DNA from: Chitinophaga polysaccharea
GTDB taxonomy: Bacteria; Bacteroidota; Bacteroidia; Chitinophagales; Chitinophagaceae
DNA: 64,000 nt
Direction of reading: 5' to 3'
Assembly: GCF_902150045.1 (NCBI RefSeq)
Contig: NZ_CABFVU010000001.1
Location: forward strand, 3,038,001 to 3,102,000
Shown here: piece by piece, positions 27,268-36,519 of the stretch
Layout: each line of letters starts with the position of its first letter
Numbering within the stretch: position 1 is the stretch's first letter
Program-made: the position numbers and the translations under genes
The notes under the pieces: model-generated
What the model was told of the DNA's origin: nothing
Seen by the model: only the letters and a program-made list of their open reading frames with translations
Database searches by the model: none

Positions 27268-27849
27268 TTAACTTTTGTTTGCGCGTTGTTGTTTTTCCAA
27301 TAAAAGTTTCAGGTTCCTTTTTCCATTCTGAATATAGCTTTTTACCTGGAGGAGGCTATACCCGGTTTGATCGGCAATTTCCTGATAGGATTTCTTTTGC
27401 AGGTAAAACAGTTCCACACAGATCTTTTGTTCTGGGCTCAGCTGGTTCATTGCCTGCCCCATATTTTCCAGCAAGATATCCTTTTCCTGGTATACCTGCT
27501 TATCTTCCTGATCAGCGGCCATGCCGCCTATATGTTTGTCGGAAATTTCTTCCTTGTATTTCATATGTTTTTGCCTGAGCTGCATCAGGCAATAATTTTT
27601 TGTTACCTGGTAAATCCAGGCCCTGAAATACTGGATCTCATGTTTGTTGATGTCGGATAACATCTTGAGAAAGATCTGTTGCACGGCGTCGCGTGCATCT
27701 TCTTCGTTCTTCAGGTATTTCATGCACATACCCAGCAAAAGCAGGGCATAGCGGTCAAACAGCACACCTATCCAATCACTGTTATTATCAGCTTTGAACC
27801 GTTGCAGTAGTTCCTGGTCTGTTAGTTGTTGTATATCTGGATTAGTCAC
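27268..27849 (-). CDS. ECF-type RNA polymerase sigma factor
   Basis: The 193-residue protein has sigma region 2 (IGVLFDRYALLLLGMCMKYLKNEEDARDAVQQIF style core, about 25-90) and region 4 (LSPEQKICVELFYLQKKSYQEIADQTG, about 140-185). A charged linker separates them. It lies directly upstream of a membrane zinc-finger anti-sigma gene and downstream of a second, more degenerate pair. Target promoters are unknown. Confidence 0.88.
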   Translation of the reverse strand: MTNPDIQQLTDQELLQRFKADNNSDWIGVLFDRYALLLLGMCMKYLKNEEDARDAVQQIFLKMLSDINKHEIQYFRAWIYQVTKNYCLMQLRQKHMKYKEEISDKHIGGMAADQEDKQVYQEKDILLENMGQAMNQLSPEQKICVELFYLQKKSYQEIADQTGYSLLQVKSYIQNGKRNLKLLLEKQQRANKS

Positions 27850-27863
27850 AGGCTAATAAATAG

Positions 27864-27888
27864 AATGCTGCATATGAGATGCAGCATT
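27864..27888 (-). terminator. Hairpin between the two sigma/anti-sigma pairs
   Basis: A perfect 10-bp stem AATGCTGCAT/ATGCAGCATT with a 5-nt loop sits between the 361-residue gene and the next sigma gene. The minus-strand tail CTATTTATTAG is only moderately U-rich. Confidence 0.5.
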
Positions 27889-27923
27889 TGCAAAAATCCA
27901 TAATTATATTGATATTTTATTTT

Positions 27924-29009
27924 TTACATACTATCCAATGCCTGCTGGGCGGCATTTTTCAGGGAGCCATTCATCCTGATCACTTCTCTGAACATGCGGC
28001 GGGCCTTGCCACCCTGGCCTTTGCTGCGATAGCAGATAGCGAGTTGATAGCGGGCCATTTCCACGTATTTGCCTGAGCTAACAGATTCGATTCTTTTGTA
28101 CCTGTCGATAGCCTCGTTAAGGTTGCCCTGTTGCTGGTATACCATTGCTGCTTTGTACAGATATTCGTCACTGTTTACCGCAGTTGGGGATGTTTCTTTT
28201 TTAACTGGTTCCGGTGGCGGGGCCTGTTCTTTTTCTTTAGGCTTCTGTTCAGGCTTCTGTTCAGGCTTGGGTTCCGGTTTTTTTTCCTCTTCTTTTGCTT
28301 GGGCAGCAGCTTTATCGGCGGCGTCCTTTTTAAGTGAGTCGGCTTGTTTTTGCAGGAGGGTTTGTTTCCTGATGCTGTCTGCCGCAGCTTTCTTTTGCTG
28401 GGCTTTTAGCGCTGCTGCTCTTTTCAGTGCGGCAGAGTCAACATGAGCCGGGGTTGCAACTGGTTTTGCAGCTGTTCCTGCAGCCGTAGTTGCGGGTGCT
28501 GGCGCTGGAACCGGATCATTCTGTGCGGCCGTAACCAGTGGAACACCGGTGGCTACTTGTTCCTCTACGGAGTCTTTCTTGGGTAGCGATGCCGCCATAA
28601 TCCGTACGGATGGCTGATTCCGCATATGCCCGCGCAATACATACACACTGCCTATACCCAAGCCAATAAAAGCAACGATCCAGAAATAGGTGAGCATATG
28701 CTCCTTGTTCTTTTCCTTGCGGGTATACTGCGCCACCTTTTGTACATGTGAAACGGGTTGTATACTGTTTTGTACGTAGCGTTGAAGCTTATTGGTGAAG
28801 TCCTGGTATCTCTCGGTACCTTCTTCTTTTTCCAATGCATTTAATGCGTCGTAGCACAGGTCGCAGTCGGTAAGATGCTGTTCCACCAGGTGTCTTTCCA
28901 CGTCGGTCAGTCTGCCTTCCATATAACGGGGCAGCTGATCCCTGCTGAGGCACCGGATAGCAGAAAAGATCTTCAGTACTTTGTCATTATTCGGTTTATT
29001 ACTTAACAT
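27924..29009 (-). CDS. Zinc-finger membrane protein with periplasmic Lys/Glu/Pro linker and TPR-like end
   Basis: The 361-residue product has an N-terminal zinc-finger anti-sigma domain (H45, C49, C52 in VEQHLTDCDLCYDAL), a transmembrane helix at about 106-126, a long low-complexity periplasmic segment rich in Ala/Lys then Pro/Glu/Lys (about 150-285, including an EQKP repeat), and a C-terminal tetratricopeptide-like region (about 285-361, YQQQGNLNEAIDRYKRI). The linker is long enough to reach the peptidoglycan or outer membrane. Its start overlaps the upstream sigma-like gene by 11 nt, so the two are translationally coupled. Confidence 0.75.
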   Translation of the reverse strand: MLSNKPNNDKVLKIFSAIRCLSRDQLPRYMEGRLTDVERHLVEQHLTDCDLCYDALNALEKEEGTERYQDFTNKLQRYVQNSIQPVSHVQKVAQYTRKEKNKEHMLTYFWIVAFIGLGIGSVYVLRGHMRNQPSVRIMAASLPKKDSVEEQVATGVPLVTAAQNDPVPAPAPATTAAGTAAKPVATPAHVDSAALKRAAALKAQQKKAAADSIRKQTLLQKQADSLKKDAADKAAAQAKEEEKKPEPKPEQKPEQKPKEKEQAPPPEPVKKETSPTAVNSDEYLYKAAMVYQQQGNLNEAIDRYKRIESVSSGKYVEMARYQLAICYRSKGQGGKARRMFREVIRMNGSLKNAAQQALDSM

Positions 29010-29574
29010 ATCCCTGGTTCATAAATAGCTTGGCAAGTTTTCCTTTGGCGGCTTTGAGTTGCGATCTTAACTTTTCGCGGGAAAGTCCGGTGGCAGCTGT
29101 AAGGTCGGCAAAGGATTTATTTTCGAGATAGAATTGCGTGATGAGTGCATTATCGTCGGCACTTAAGCGCTGGAGCGCCTGTTCCAGCCGTACAATGAGG
29201 TCCTGGCGGTCAATGATGTTGGTTGCGGCTTTGTCGACCATATTCTCGATATGCAGCAGGTCTCTTCCGTCGCGGGATGGATAGAAGGGGGTATTTTTTT
29301 CAGGTTTCCCTATGTAACCTTTTTGTATATGCAGCAGCCATTCATTGACTTTATAAATGGTTTGTGTTTTAAGGCTGGCGCTTAATCTTTGCAGCAGGGC
29401 AGGAAAAACAACATTGGGGTCAAGATTCGGTTGGCTGTTCAGATAAGGAATGGTAATAGCAACCAGTAAATGACTATACCTGTCCATCAATACCCCTTCT
29501 GCCTCGCGGTCAAGTTGTTTCCTGGCGCGTGATATTAGCTCCTTGTCTGATAAATTGGTTAACTGTTGTTGCAT
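28999..29574 (-). CDS. Divergent ECF-like sigma factor
   Basis: The 191-residue protein keeps a recognisable sigma region 4 (LERLSADDNALITQFYLENKSFADLTAATG-like helix-turn-helix, about 130-185) but region 2 is poorly conserved: the usual acidic FDRYY...DAEDLTQEVF pattern is replaced by VLMDRYSHLLVAITIPYLNSQPN. It partners the overlapping downstream zinc-finger gene. It may be a sigma factor of unusual promoter choice or a factor that no longer melts promoters. Confidence 0.7.
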   Translation of the reverse strand: MQQQLTNLSDKELISRARKQLDREAEGVLMDRYSHLLVAITIPYLNSQPNLDPNVVFPALLQRLSASLKTQTIYKVNEWLLHIQKGYIGKPEKNTPFYPSRDGRDLLHIENMVDKAATNIIDRQDLIVRLEQALQRLSADDNALITQFYLENKSFADLTAATGLSREKLRSQLKAAKGKLAKLFMNQGYVK

Positions 29575-29666
29575 AAACTTATTACTTTATATTTACGTAC
29601 AAAAGCAGAAAAAGTTCATTCAGCGCATAAGATTATTGAATAATAAAACGGATTTATACAATTAAT

Positions 29667-30440
29667 ATGCCATACGCTATTGTCATTGTGCCAGTTGCGC
29701 CATTAAGGAGTACTGCTTCACATAAAAGCGAGATGATCTCCCAGTTGCTGTGGGGAGCCGGGGTGGAAATTATTGAAACGGCTGCCGACGGTTGGGTGAA
29801 GGTAACAAATCAATACGACGGCTACTCTGGCTGGGCTACAGCCGCTCACCTGGAACCGGTGGAAGAGGCGCTGTACCTGGCGCCGGCAACGGGTTATTTT
29901 CCCGGCTGGGTAAACCGGGTTACTATGAACGGCAGGCTCATGCTGGTGCCATTTGGCTGCCTGGTGAAGGGCAACAACGATACTGCCACGCAATGGGGAA
30001 ATATTACGGTAAAATTTGAGGATAATCCGCTTTCGCTTACCCATGTTGTCAATAAGGATATGGAGGCATTAAAAGCCACCGCAATGCAGTTTTTGAATAC
30101 CGGGTATCTCTGGGGAGGCGTAAGTGTGTTTGGAGTGGATTGTTCCGGCTTTACCCAGCAGGTATTTAAATTGTCTGGTGTCCCGCTTTTGCGGGATGCG
30201 TATCAGCAGGCTACCCAGGGACATATTGTAGACTTCCTGCAGGAAGCGCGCCTGGGGGACCTGGCATTTTTTGATAACGAGGAAGGCAGGATTACGCATG
30301 TGGGCATTTTGCTGAACGATCATGAAATCATTCATTCCTCCGGTAAAGTGCGTATAGACCCGATAGACAATGAGGGGATCATCAATGCGGATTCTGGGCT
30401 GCGCACGCATCACCTGCGCATTATAAAGCGGTATTTTTAA
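29667..30440 (+). CDS. SH3-domain NlpC/P60 peptidoglycan hydrolase
   Basis: The 257-residue product has two SH3-like domains (about 1-65 and 70-120) and a C-terminal NlpC/P60 cysteine peptidase: C159 in GVDCSGFTQQVF, H211 in ITHVGILL and a third polar residue near H223. The layout matches gamma-D-glutamyl-L-diamino-acid endopeptidases such as YkfC that cut recycled murein peptides. There is no clear signal peptide, which suggests cytoplasmic muropeptide degradation. Its gene is followed by the repeat element at 30445. Confidence 0.85.
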   Translation: MPYAIVIVPVAPLRSTASHKSEMISQLLWGAGVEIIETAADGWVKVTNQYDGYSGWATAAHLEPVEEALYLAPATGYFPGWVNRVTMNGRLMLVPFGCLVKGNNDTATQWGNITVKFEDNPLSLTHVVNKDMEALKATAMQFLNTGYLWGGVSVFGVDCSGFTQQVFKLSGVPLLRDAYQQATQGHIVDFLQEARLGDLAFFDNEEGRITHVGILLNDHEIIHSSGKVRIDPIDNEGIINADSGLRTHHLRIIKRYF

Positions 30441-30444
30441 GGAT

Positions 30445-30702
30445 CGCCTCCGCGGATTTTGTCTTGGAACACTGATTACGCTGATTATATTGATTAGTTT
30501 GATTTTATTTTTTGGTTTATTAAAATAGGTAAGGGAGATAAAAATGGAATTTATCCTTTTTTATCTCCCTTATATAATTAAAAAAATGATCAGCAAAATC
30601 ATCATCCTGAGTCAGGCAAATCCGTGTATAACAACAAAATGCAGGATAAAGACTCCTGAAATCATTATATCATCATCATCCTGAGTTAGACAAAATCCGC
30701 GA
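30445..30702. repeat. Composite intergenic inverted-repeat element, diverged copy
   Basis: The left arm starts CGCCTCCGCGGATTTTGTC at 30445. A central hairpin AAGGGAGATAAAA/TTTTATCTCCCTT (30531-30543 with 30559-30571) follows. Two right-arm pieces then read ATCATCATCCTGAGTCAGG (ending near 30636) and ATCATCCTGAGTTAGAC plus AAAATCCGCG (ending near 30702). The same parts in the same order occur in the perfect element at 46609-46992. It directly follows a plus-strand stop codon. Confidence 0.7.
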
Positions 30703-30706
30703 TGAT

Positions 30707-31246
30707 CTAGCTTTGTTTGAAGATCTTGCGGTAGTCGTCAAAAGATTGGAGGATAATCTGTTTAGCTTTTTCCTTATTCTGGAATTCTTCCACCACAACT
30801 GTTTTCTTTTCCAGTTTTTTGTACTCTTCGAAGAAATGGCGCATTTCATCAATGAAGTGAGGAGGTAATTCGGTGATATCGTTGATGTGGTTTACGCTCA
30901 TGTCGTTGGCTGCTACTGCGATGATCTTGTCATCAGCTTCGCCGCCATCTATCATTTGCATTACACCGATTATTTTGGCGTCTATGATACACATGGGCAC
31001 GCATTCTATCTGGGAGATCACCAGGATATCCAGCGGATCATGGTCATCGCAGTAAGACTGCGGAATAAAGCCATAGTTGGCAGGATAATATACAGAAGAA
31101 TATAAGACCCGGTCCAGTTTCAGCAAACCGCTTTCTTTATCCAGTTCATATTTAGCTCGGCATCCCTTTGGAATTTCAATAATTGCATTTACAACATTTG
31201 GCACTTCAGAGCCGGGGCTTACACTGTGCCAGGGATTTGTCATCAT
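30707..31246 (-). CDS. ppa: Inorganic pyrophosphatase (family I)
   Basis: The 179-residue cytoplasmic enzyme hydrolyses pyrophosphate released in biosynthesis. The family I signature [10 protein letters not shown] carries the metal-binding aspartates; the N-terminal [18 protein letters not shown] substrate loop and the [14 protein letters not shown] block are also present. Two consecutive ATG codons give a one-residue uncertainty of the start. A candidate promoter box lies about 150 nt upstream. Confidence 0.96.
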   Translation of the reverse strand: MMTNPWHSVSPGSEVPNVVNAIIEIPKGCRAKYELDKESGLLKLDRVLYSSVYYPANYGFIPQSYCDDHDPLDILVISQIECVPMCIIDAKIIGVMQMIDGGEADDKIIAVAANDMSVNHINDITELPPHFIDEMRHFFEEYKKLEKKTVVVEEFQNKEKAKQIILQSFDDYRKIFKQS

Positions 31247-31398
31247 AATAATCTACTTTACTTTAAGGTTTATTGTTCAATATTGGATTAATGTTGAAAA
31301 GTGAATAAAGTACTCACCTCACTTTTCATGAAGATATGGTCAGGTTTCCGGTAAGTAAAAACAGGAATAAGCCACACATCCGCATCATTAATGCGTGG

Positions 31399-31406
31399 CA
31401 AAATTA
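31399..31406 (-). promoter_or_regulatory. Candidate promoter for ppa
   Basis: Minus-strand TAATTTTG is preceded after 20 nt by TTAG, a one-mismatch -33 element. It lies between the DUF4878 gene stop and ppa. Confidence 0.4.
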
Positions 31407-31478
31407 AGGGAACTAGCCGTTAATAGCTAAAAATTATCCTTTCCTTTTTGTGTAAAATACAAAAGAACAGGTAATTAT

Positions 31479-31961
31479 TCAGCTCCCCGGCACCGTCAGG
31501 CCGTTGGCAGGTGCGCTATCGGCAGGTACGGTAGTAGAGTCCAGGGCTGCGTTACCACCGGTTTGAGGTGTGTAATTCGGGATGATGCTATCGAAGGTCA
31601 GGGAAATTTTCCATTGACCGTTTTCTTTCACCATCTGCAGGACCTCTTTCTGATGGGCGGAGGAATTGAGTATAGTAACCGCTGCTTTATCGCCGTTTTC
31701 TTCGATATTGACTACCTCGATATGGGCGTTTTTAATTTTTTCTCTTTCAGCACCGCTGCGGCGGCCGTCAAAGATGGCATAGATCTGTAGTACCTGTTGG
31801 GATTCTTTTGTGGCATAATCCCTGGCCTGGTCGTAGTTCGAATCCTGAATCGCATGCATAAACGCCAGCGCCACCTCTTCCGGGGAAGCCCTTTTCTTAC
31901 AACTGCCTAACAGCAAGGTTGTAATCAATGCCAGTGTCATGATTCGAAAAAAATTGGTCAT
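31479..31961 (-). CDS. DUF4878-like lipoprotein
   Basis: The 160-residue product has a lipoprotein signal with acceptor C21 (LLLGSCKK). The body (SPEEVALAFMHAIQDSNYDQARDYATKES, then VKENGQWKISLTFD) matches the NTF2-like DUF4878 fold found in many Bacteroidota lipoproteins. The C-terminal tail from about residue 130 is Thr/Pro/Ala-rich and probably disordered. No catalytic residues are expected; the function is unknown. Confidence 0.78.
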   Translation of the reverse strand: MTNFFRIMTLALITTLLLGSCKKRASPEEVALAFMHAIQDSNYDQARDYATKESQQVLQIYAIFDGRRSGAEREKIKNAHIEVVNIEENGDKAAVTILNSSAHQKEVLQMVKENGQWKISLTFDSIIPNYTPQTGGNAALDSTTVPADSAPANGLTVPGS

Positions 31962-32224
31962 GCGGTCGATAAATTATAATATATCACAACAAAAATAGGG
32001 GTAAACTTCAATACTGCAAAGTCGATCAACTATAGCTCAGCACATTCACAGGCTTCAGACTGAATGTTTCCCTTGGATAAAAACAGGTGAACTTACGGCA
32101 ATCGCCGTTAACAAAGAGTTAAATATTTAGATTATTGTTATTTTGATACCTGGTTGCCCGCCTGGTGGCTGTTTGCGGCCGGGCAGGTAACCGGATATCA
32201 AAAATAGCTGGATATCAAAATGCC

Positions 32225-33181
32225 TTATTTTTCTTTATTGGCTTCATAAGCCTTGATGATGGCTTTTACGAGGCGGTGTCTTACCACGTCTTCCTCATCA
32301 AGTTCTACATGTCCGATACCATCGATATTACGAAGGATACGGGTAGCCCTTTCCAGACCGGATTGCTGATTTTTTGGTAAATCTATCTGTGTAAGGTCAC
32401 CGGTGATGATGGCCTGCGCAGATGCGCCGATACGGGTTAGGAACATCTTGATCTGCAGGTCGGTGGCATTTTGCGCTTCATCGAGGATAATAAAGGAATT
32501 ATCCAGGGTACGTCCACGCATATACGCCAACGGCGCAATTTCAATGACGCGGTTGGTCATGTAGTAACTGAGCTTTTCCGCAGGGATCATATCATCCAGC
32601 GCATCGTACAATGGCCGCAGGTATGGATCGATCTTTTCTTTGAGATCTCCCGGGAGGAACCCCAGGCTTTCGCCGGCTTCCACCGCAGGACGGGTTAGAA
32701 TGATCTTTTTAACTGCCTTGTTTTTGAGCGCACGAACCGCCAGGGCTACGGCGGTATAGGTTTTACCGGTACCGGCAGGACCTATGGCGAAAATGATGTC
32801 GTTCTTTTCCGCCAGCGCCACCATTTTTTTCTGGTTGGCTGTACGGGCCCTTACGGTTCTGCCGTTGGGTCCAAACACCAATACTTCGTTAGGGTTACGC
32901 TCGCTGAAGTTGTCGATTTTGGTGCCTTCTTCATCTCCAAGAATCTGTTCAAAATAGTTCTCCGTCAGGTTCCCGTTCCGCTCCAGGTATTTAACGATCT
33001 GACCGATTTTTTCCTCCGCTGTAGCCACTTCTTCCGGTGCCCCACTCAATTTTAACTGGGTACCCCTGGACAGGATCTTAAGCAATGGGAATTTCTTTTT
33101 CAGCAGATCGAGCTTTCCGTTGTTAACACCGAAAAACTCAATGGGATTAATACTGTCTAAATTGATAATGGATTCAGTCAA
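32225..33181 (-). CDS. PhoH-family ATPase
   Basis: The 318-residue protein has an N-terminal KH-like segment and the PhoH ATPase domain with Walker A GPAGTGKT at 134-141 and Walker B-type FIILDEAQN, followed by ITGDLTQIDL. PhoH-like proteins are linked to RNA metabolism in stress and often sit beside ybeY or maturation genes; no such partner is visible here. Full length. Confidence 0.93.
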   Translation of the reverse strand: MTESIINLDSINPIEFFGVNNGKLDLLKKKFPLLKILSRGTQLKLSGAPEEVATAEEKIGQIVKYLERNGNLTENYFEQILGDEEGTKIDNFSERNPNEVLVFGPNGRTVRARTANQKKMVALAEKNDIIFAIGPAGTGKTYTAVALAVRALKNKAVKKIILTRPAVEAGESLGFLPGDLKEKIDPYLRPLYDALDDMIPAEKLSYYMTNRVIEIAPLAYMRGRTLDNSFIILDEAQNATDLQIKMFLTRIGASAQAIITGDLTQIDLPKNQQSGLERATRILRNIDGIGHVELDEEDVVRHRLVKAIIKAYEANKEK

Positions 33182-33237
33182 TGATTCTAAGGTTTAATTG
33201 TCCAGGAAATGATCGGTATTTTTCAATCCGAATATAT

Positions 33238-33630
33238 TTAAATCTTGTATAACCTGGAAGACGTAATTGTTAAGCTATCACTAAATTCTGTACCCGTTCT
33301 GTTTGAAGGTGCTGCTTTAGCGGCGATATCTTTATCAGCATTACCTGTTAAACCACCATCTAAAGAAACCCAAATAACAGGCAGCGAAGTGTAAGCTGAT
33401 ACAACTCCCGGTAAGGCTACTGCCATGTCCGCTGTGGCAGTAACTACGCCAAAACCCTTTCCCTGGGCGGTTATACACAACTCTCTTGCTTTACCAGGAT
33501 AGCGATGAGCAGAAGCCACGATCACTTCATTCTCAATACCGGAATATTGTAAATGCTTTACAGGCTTGTTACTCCCGAACCCATGATAATCGAAATTTCT
33601 ATCTATGATATTAAAAAACAATAATATCAT
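33238..33630 (-). pseudogene. Shortened PurE-like (AIR carboxylase) reading frame
   Basis: The open frame is 130 residues, against about 160-170 for PurE. The centre matches PurE: GIENEVIVASAHRYP, then GVVTATADMAVALPGVV and LPVIWVSLDG correspond to the SAHR substrate loop and the AGAGGAAHLPGMVA...LPVIGVP strand. Missing or broken are the N-terminal GSDSD phosphate motif (only GSN remains) and the C-terminal QMPGGVPVATV block. It is not with purine genes. A degenerate copy is most likely, but a diverged intact protein of new function cannot be ruled out because no stop or frameshift interrupts it. Confidence 0.5.
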
Positions 33631-33858
33631 AAGTTATCCCAAAGATATTGATCGTTTAACAATTTCAGAAAACTGAAAATCCACAACAGGTGGATAAATG
33701 ACCAGCCTGATTCACTGCTTCCCTTGTTAATACTACATTTATAGGGAATTGACCTTTACCCAACATTTTATTACTTTTACCCGTCCGATAGTGTTTTTTG
33801 TTATATAATGCCTACTTTAGGTGTTTCCTGACACAACGATTTTAGATTCTGCCATCAT

Positions 33859-36510
33859 ATGAATGTAGTTATGCTGGAACAGCATTACAGCCACTTACAG
33901 CATCTTGAAACCGCTATTAATGCCTTTGCACTCTCTGTTACCATAGATGCGGCAGGTGGGGTAACTGCGGTGAACACGCAGGTGGTAGCTGCATTGCAGC
34001 CGTTGGAAGGACCGTTTACCGGCCAACTGTTTACCGCGCTCTTCCGGCCCGCCAATACGGAACACTGGCAATACCTGTGGAAAACCCTGACGGAAGGAAA
34101 GCCGGTGCAGGATCAGCTTTGTTTTTTCATTGACGCCGAAGATACACCGTTGTGGCTGGAAGCAGGGATCACTCCATTCTTCAGTGAAGCGGGCGTTTTC
34201 ACACACTGCATGCTTATCGGCATCGATATCACTACCCGCAAACTCACAGAGATCAAACGTACCCGGAACGAAGCCTACTACGGCCAGGTGCTGGAAAACC
34301 TTCCCCTGGGGCTACAGCAGTTTTCACCGGAAGGCGATAACATGGATATGAACAGCCGGCAACGCGAGATTTGGGGCGACAACCACGCTTTCTTTACTGA
34401 TCCCGGTTATAAATGGCTGGAGGATCCGTTCTACCGGCTTAACGGGCTTGCAGGGATGTTTGAAGAAGCCCGCAAAACGGGGAAAACCATCAAACGCGAA
34501 ATACTGCTCAGCTACCGGGAGAAACACCACGAAAATATTACCAGGCTTTATCCCGTATACTTTGAAGCTACCATATTCCCGCTTACAGACCAACAGCGGA
34601 ATATGGACAATATCTTCCTGATACTGGATGATATCACAGAAAAAAAACTATCAGAGCTCAGTCTTCAGAAAAGCGAAAGGCTCCTCGACAATATCATTGA
34701 GAACCTGCCGATCGGTTATATTCAGTTTGATAATTTCGGCTTTATCCGCCGGATCAACCAAACACAACGCTTCTTCTTTAATTCGCCACACCCCGCCAGC
34801 CGCCAGCCTTTTAACGTAATGAACGATCAGCTGGCCACTATGTTTGAACTGGACAAACTGTTTGTGCAGGCGTTGGAACAGCATAAATCGCTGCGGGTGG
34901 AGAAGCGGATCGATTTTTCGCAGGACAAACGCTGGACTACCGTAGGGAGGGAAGTGTACCTGGATCTTACCGTATTTCCCGTGGTAGAGCCGGTTGACAA
35001 GGAGATGATAGTGGTGGCGCTGGTGAATGATATTACCGATAAGAAACTGCAGGAGCTGGAGATCAAGAAGAACCAGGAGTTCCTGCAGCAAACAGGCACC
35101 CTGGGTAAAATAGGCGGTTGGGAACTGGACATGGACAGCGGTAAAGTGCGGTGGACGGACCAGTCGTACCACATCCACGACTGCCCCCCGGATACTCCTG
35201 TTGATCTTGAAAAGGCAATGGGATACTACACTGCGGAAGCAAGGGCACAACTTGAAATGCTGATGCGGCAATGTATTGAAACAGGGAAGCCATTTGATGC
35301 GCAGCTCACTATCATTACTTCAGGCCAGCAAGTGAAAAGGGTACGGTCCATTGGTCAGCCTGGTTATGTAGACGGAAGATTGGTACGTATGTACGGCGTG
35401 ATACAGGATATTACCGAGCAACTGGAAATAAGGGATGCGCTCACCCGGAATACAGAGCTGATGCGGCTTTTCTTTGATACCATTGATATGGGTTATGCCG
35501 CCATGGAGAAAACAGGTAACCTGAACTTCCTGAACCGGAAGGCGGAGAAAATGATAGGGCACCCTATGGCAATAGGCAGCAATATTTTCGAAGTGTTTCC
35601 CCGGCTGAGCGGCACCGTGTTCTATGCACGACTGCAGGAATGTATCCAGCAGCAGGCTTCGCAGTCGTTCGGTATTTATTTCCCCGGGGTCGATAAATGG
35701 TACGACTTCCTGCTTACTCCTATGCAGGATGGGGGCATTTCCGTGTTTATGCGCGACATCACCGACAGCCGTAAGATGCAGAAGGAGCTGAGGAAAGCGA
35801 ATGAACAGCTGTCGAACCTGAACAAGAACCTGGTGAACCAGAACAAGCAACTCGAAGATTTTGCTCACATTACCTCCCATAATCTCCGGGCGCCTATTGC
35901 CAACCTGAAGGCTTTGATGCAGATGCATAATGAAGCTGCCGCCCAGCAGGAAAGGGATCTTTACCTGGGGATGGTACATGAGGTGATCAAGAAGATCGAT
36001 GAAACGCTGAATGACCTGGTAGAAGTAGTGCAGATCAGGAAGGATGTGAACGTGGAGAAAGAGAAGCTGTTGTTTGCCGACCGGCTGCAAAAGGTAAGGG
36101 ATATTTTACTGGTGGATATTGAAACCAGCAACATCAGGATCACCTATGATTTTGATGAGGAGCCGGTGATTGAATACCCGCGGGTATATCTCGACAGCAT
36201 CTTACAAAACTTTATTACCAACGCTATCCGTTACCGCTCGCCTGAACGTACGCCTGCATTACATCTGCGAAGCTGGAAGGAAAATGATAACATTATCCTG
36301 AGCGTGGAAGACAATGGGGTGGGGATAGATATGGAGCGTTTTGGCAACAAGCTTTTCGGCTTCCGTAAAACCTTTCATAAGAATAAGGATGCAAAGGGGA
36401 TTGGCCTGTTTATCACTAAAACGCAGGTAGAAGCGATGGGTGGTAGTATAAGGGCAGAAAGCCATCCCGGAGAGGGAACCAAATTTATTATTACTTTTAG
36501 GTCAGAATAA
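33859..36510 (+). CDS. Multi-PAS sensor histidine kinase
   Basis: The 883-residue cytoplasmic protein contains four to five PAS/PAC units (about 10-650, with repeated DITDKK/DITEQ ends) followed by a histidine kinase core. The phospho-acceptor is H674 in SHNLRAPIANL; ATP-binding motifs DNGVGID and KGIGLFI follow. No transmembrane helix is seen, so it senses an internal signal such as redox or a ligand. The next gene, 10 nt downstream, is a stand-alone receiver protein, its probable partner. Confidence 0.92.
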   Translation: MNVVMLEQHYSHLQHLETAINAFALSVTIDAAGGVTAVNTQVVAALQPLEGPFTGQLFTALFRPANTEHWQYLWKTLTEGKPVQDQLCFFIDAEDTPLWLEAGITPFFSEAGVFTHCMLIGIDITTRKLTEIKRTRNEAYYGQVLENLPLGLQQFSPEGDNMDMNSRQREIWGDNHAFFTDPGYKWLEDPFYRLNGLAGMFEEARKTGKTIKREILLSYREKHHENITRLYPVYFEATIFPLTDQQRNMDNIFLILDDITEKKLSELSLQKSERLLDNIIENLPIGYIQFDNFGFIRRINQTQRFFFNSPHPASRQPFNVMNDQLATMFELDKLFVQALEQHKSLRVEKRIDFSQDKRWTTVGREVYLDLTVFPVVEPVDKEMIVVALVNDITDKKLQELEIKKNQEFLQQTGTLGKIGGWELDMDSGKVRWTDQSYHIHDCPPDTPVDLEKAMGYYTAEARAQLEMLMRQCIETGKPFDAQLTIITSGQQVKRVRSIGQPGYVDGRLVRMYGVIQDITEQLEIRDALTRNTELMRLFFDTIDMGYAAMEKTGNLNFLNRKAEKMIGHPMAIGSNIFEVFPRLSGTVFYARLQECIQQQASQSFGIYFPGVDKWYDFLLTPMQDGGISVFMRDITDSRKMQKELRKANEQLSNLNKNLVNQNKQLEDFAHITSHNLRAPIANLKALMQMHNEAAAQQERDLYLGMVHEVIKKIDETLNDLVEVVQIRKDVNVEKEKLLFADRLQKVRDILLVDIETSNIRITYDFDEEPVIEYPRVYLDSILQNFITNAIRYRSPERTPALHLRSWKENDNIILSVEDNGVGIDMERFGNKLFGFRKTFHKNKDAKGIGLFITKTQVEAMGGSIRAESHPGEGTKFIITFRSE

Positions 36511-36519
36511 ACCCCCTTT

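Noticed and set aside
28243-28275. Short tandem repeat (CAGGCTTCTGTT type)
   Set aside because: It simply encodes the EQKP repeats of the periplasmic linker; not an independent element.
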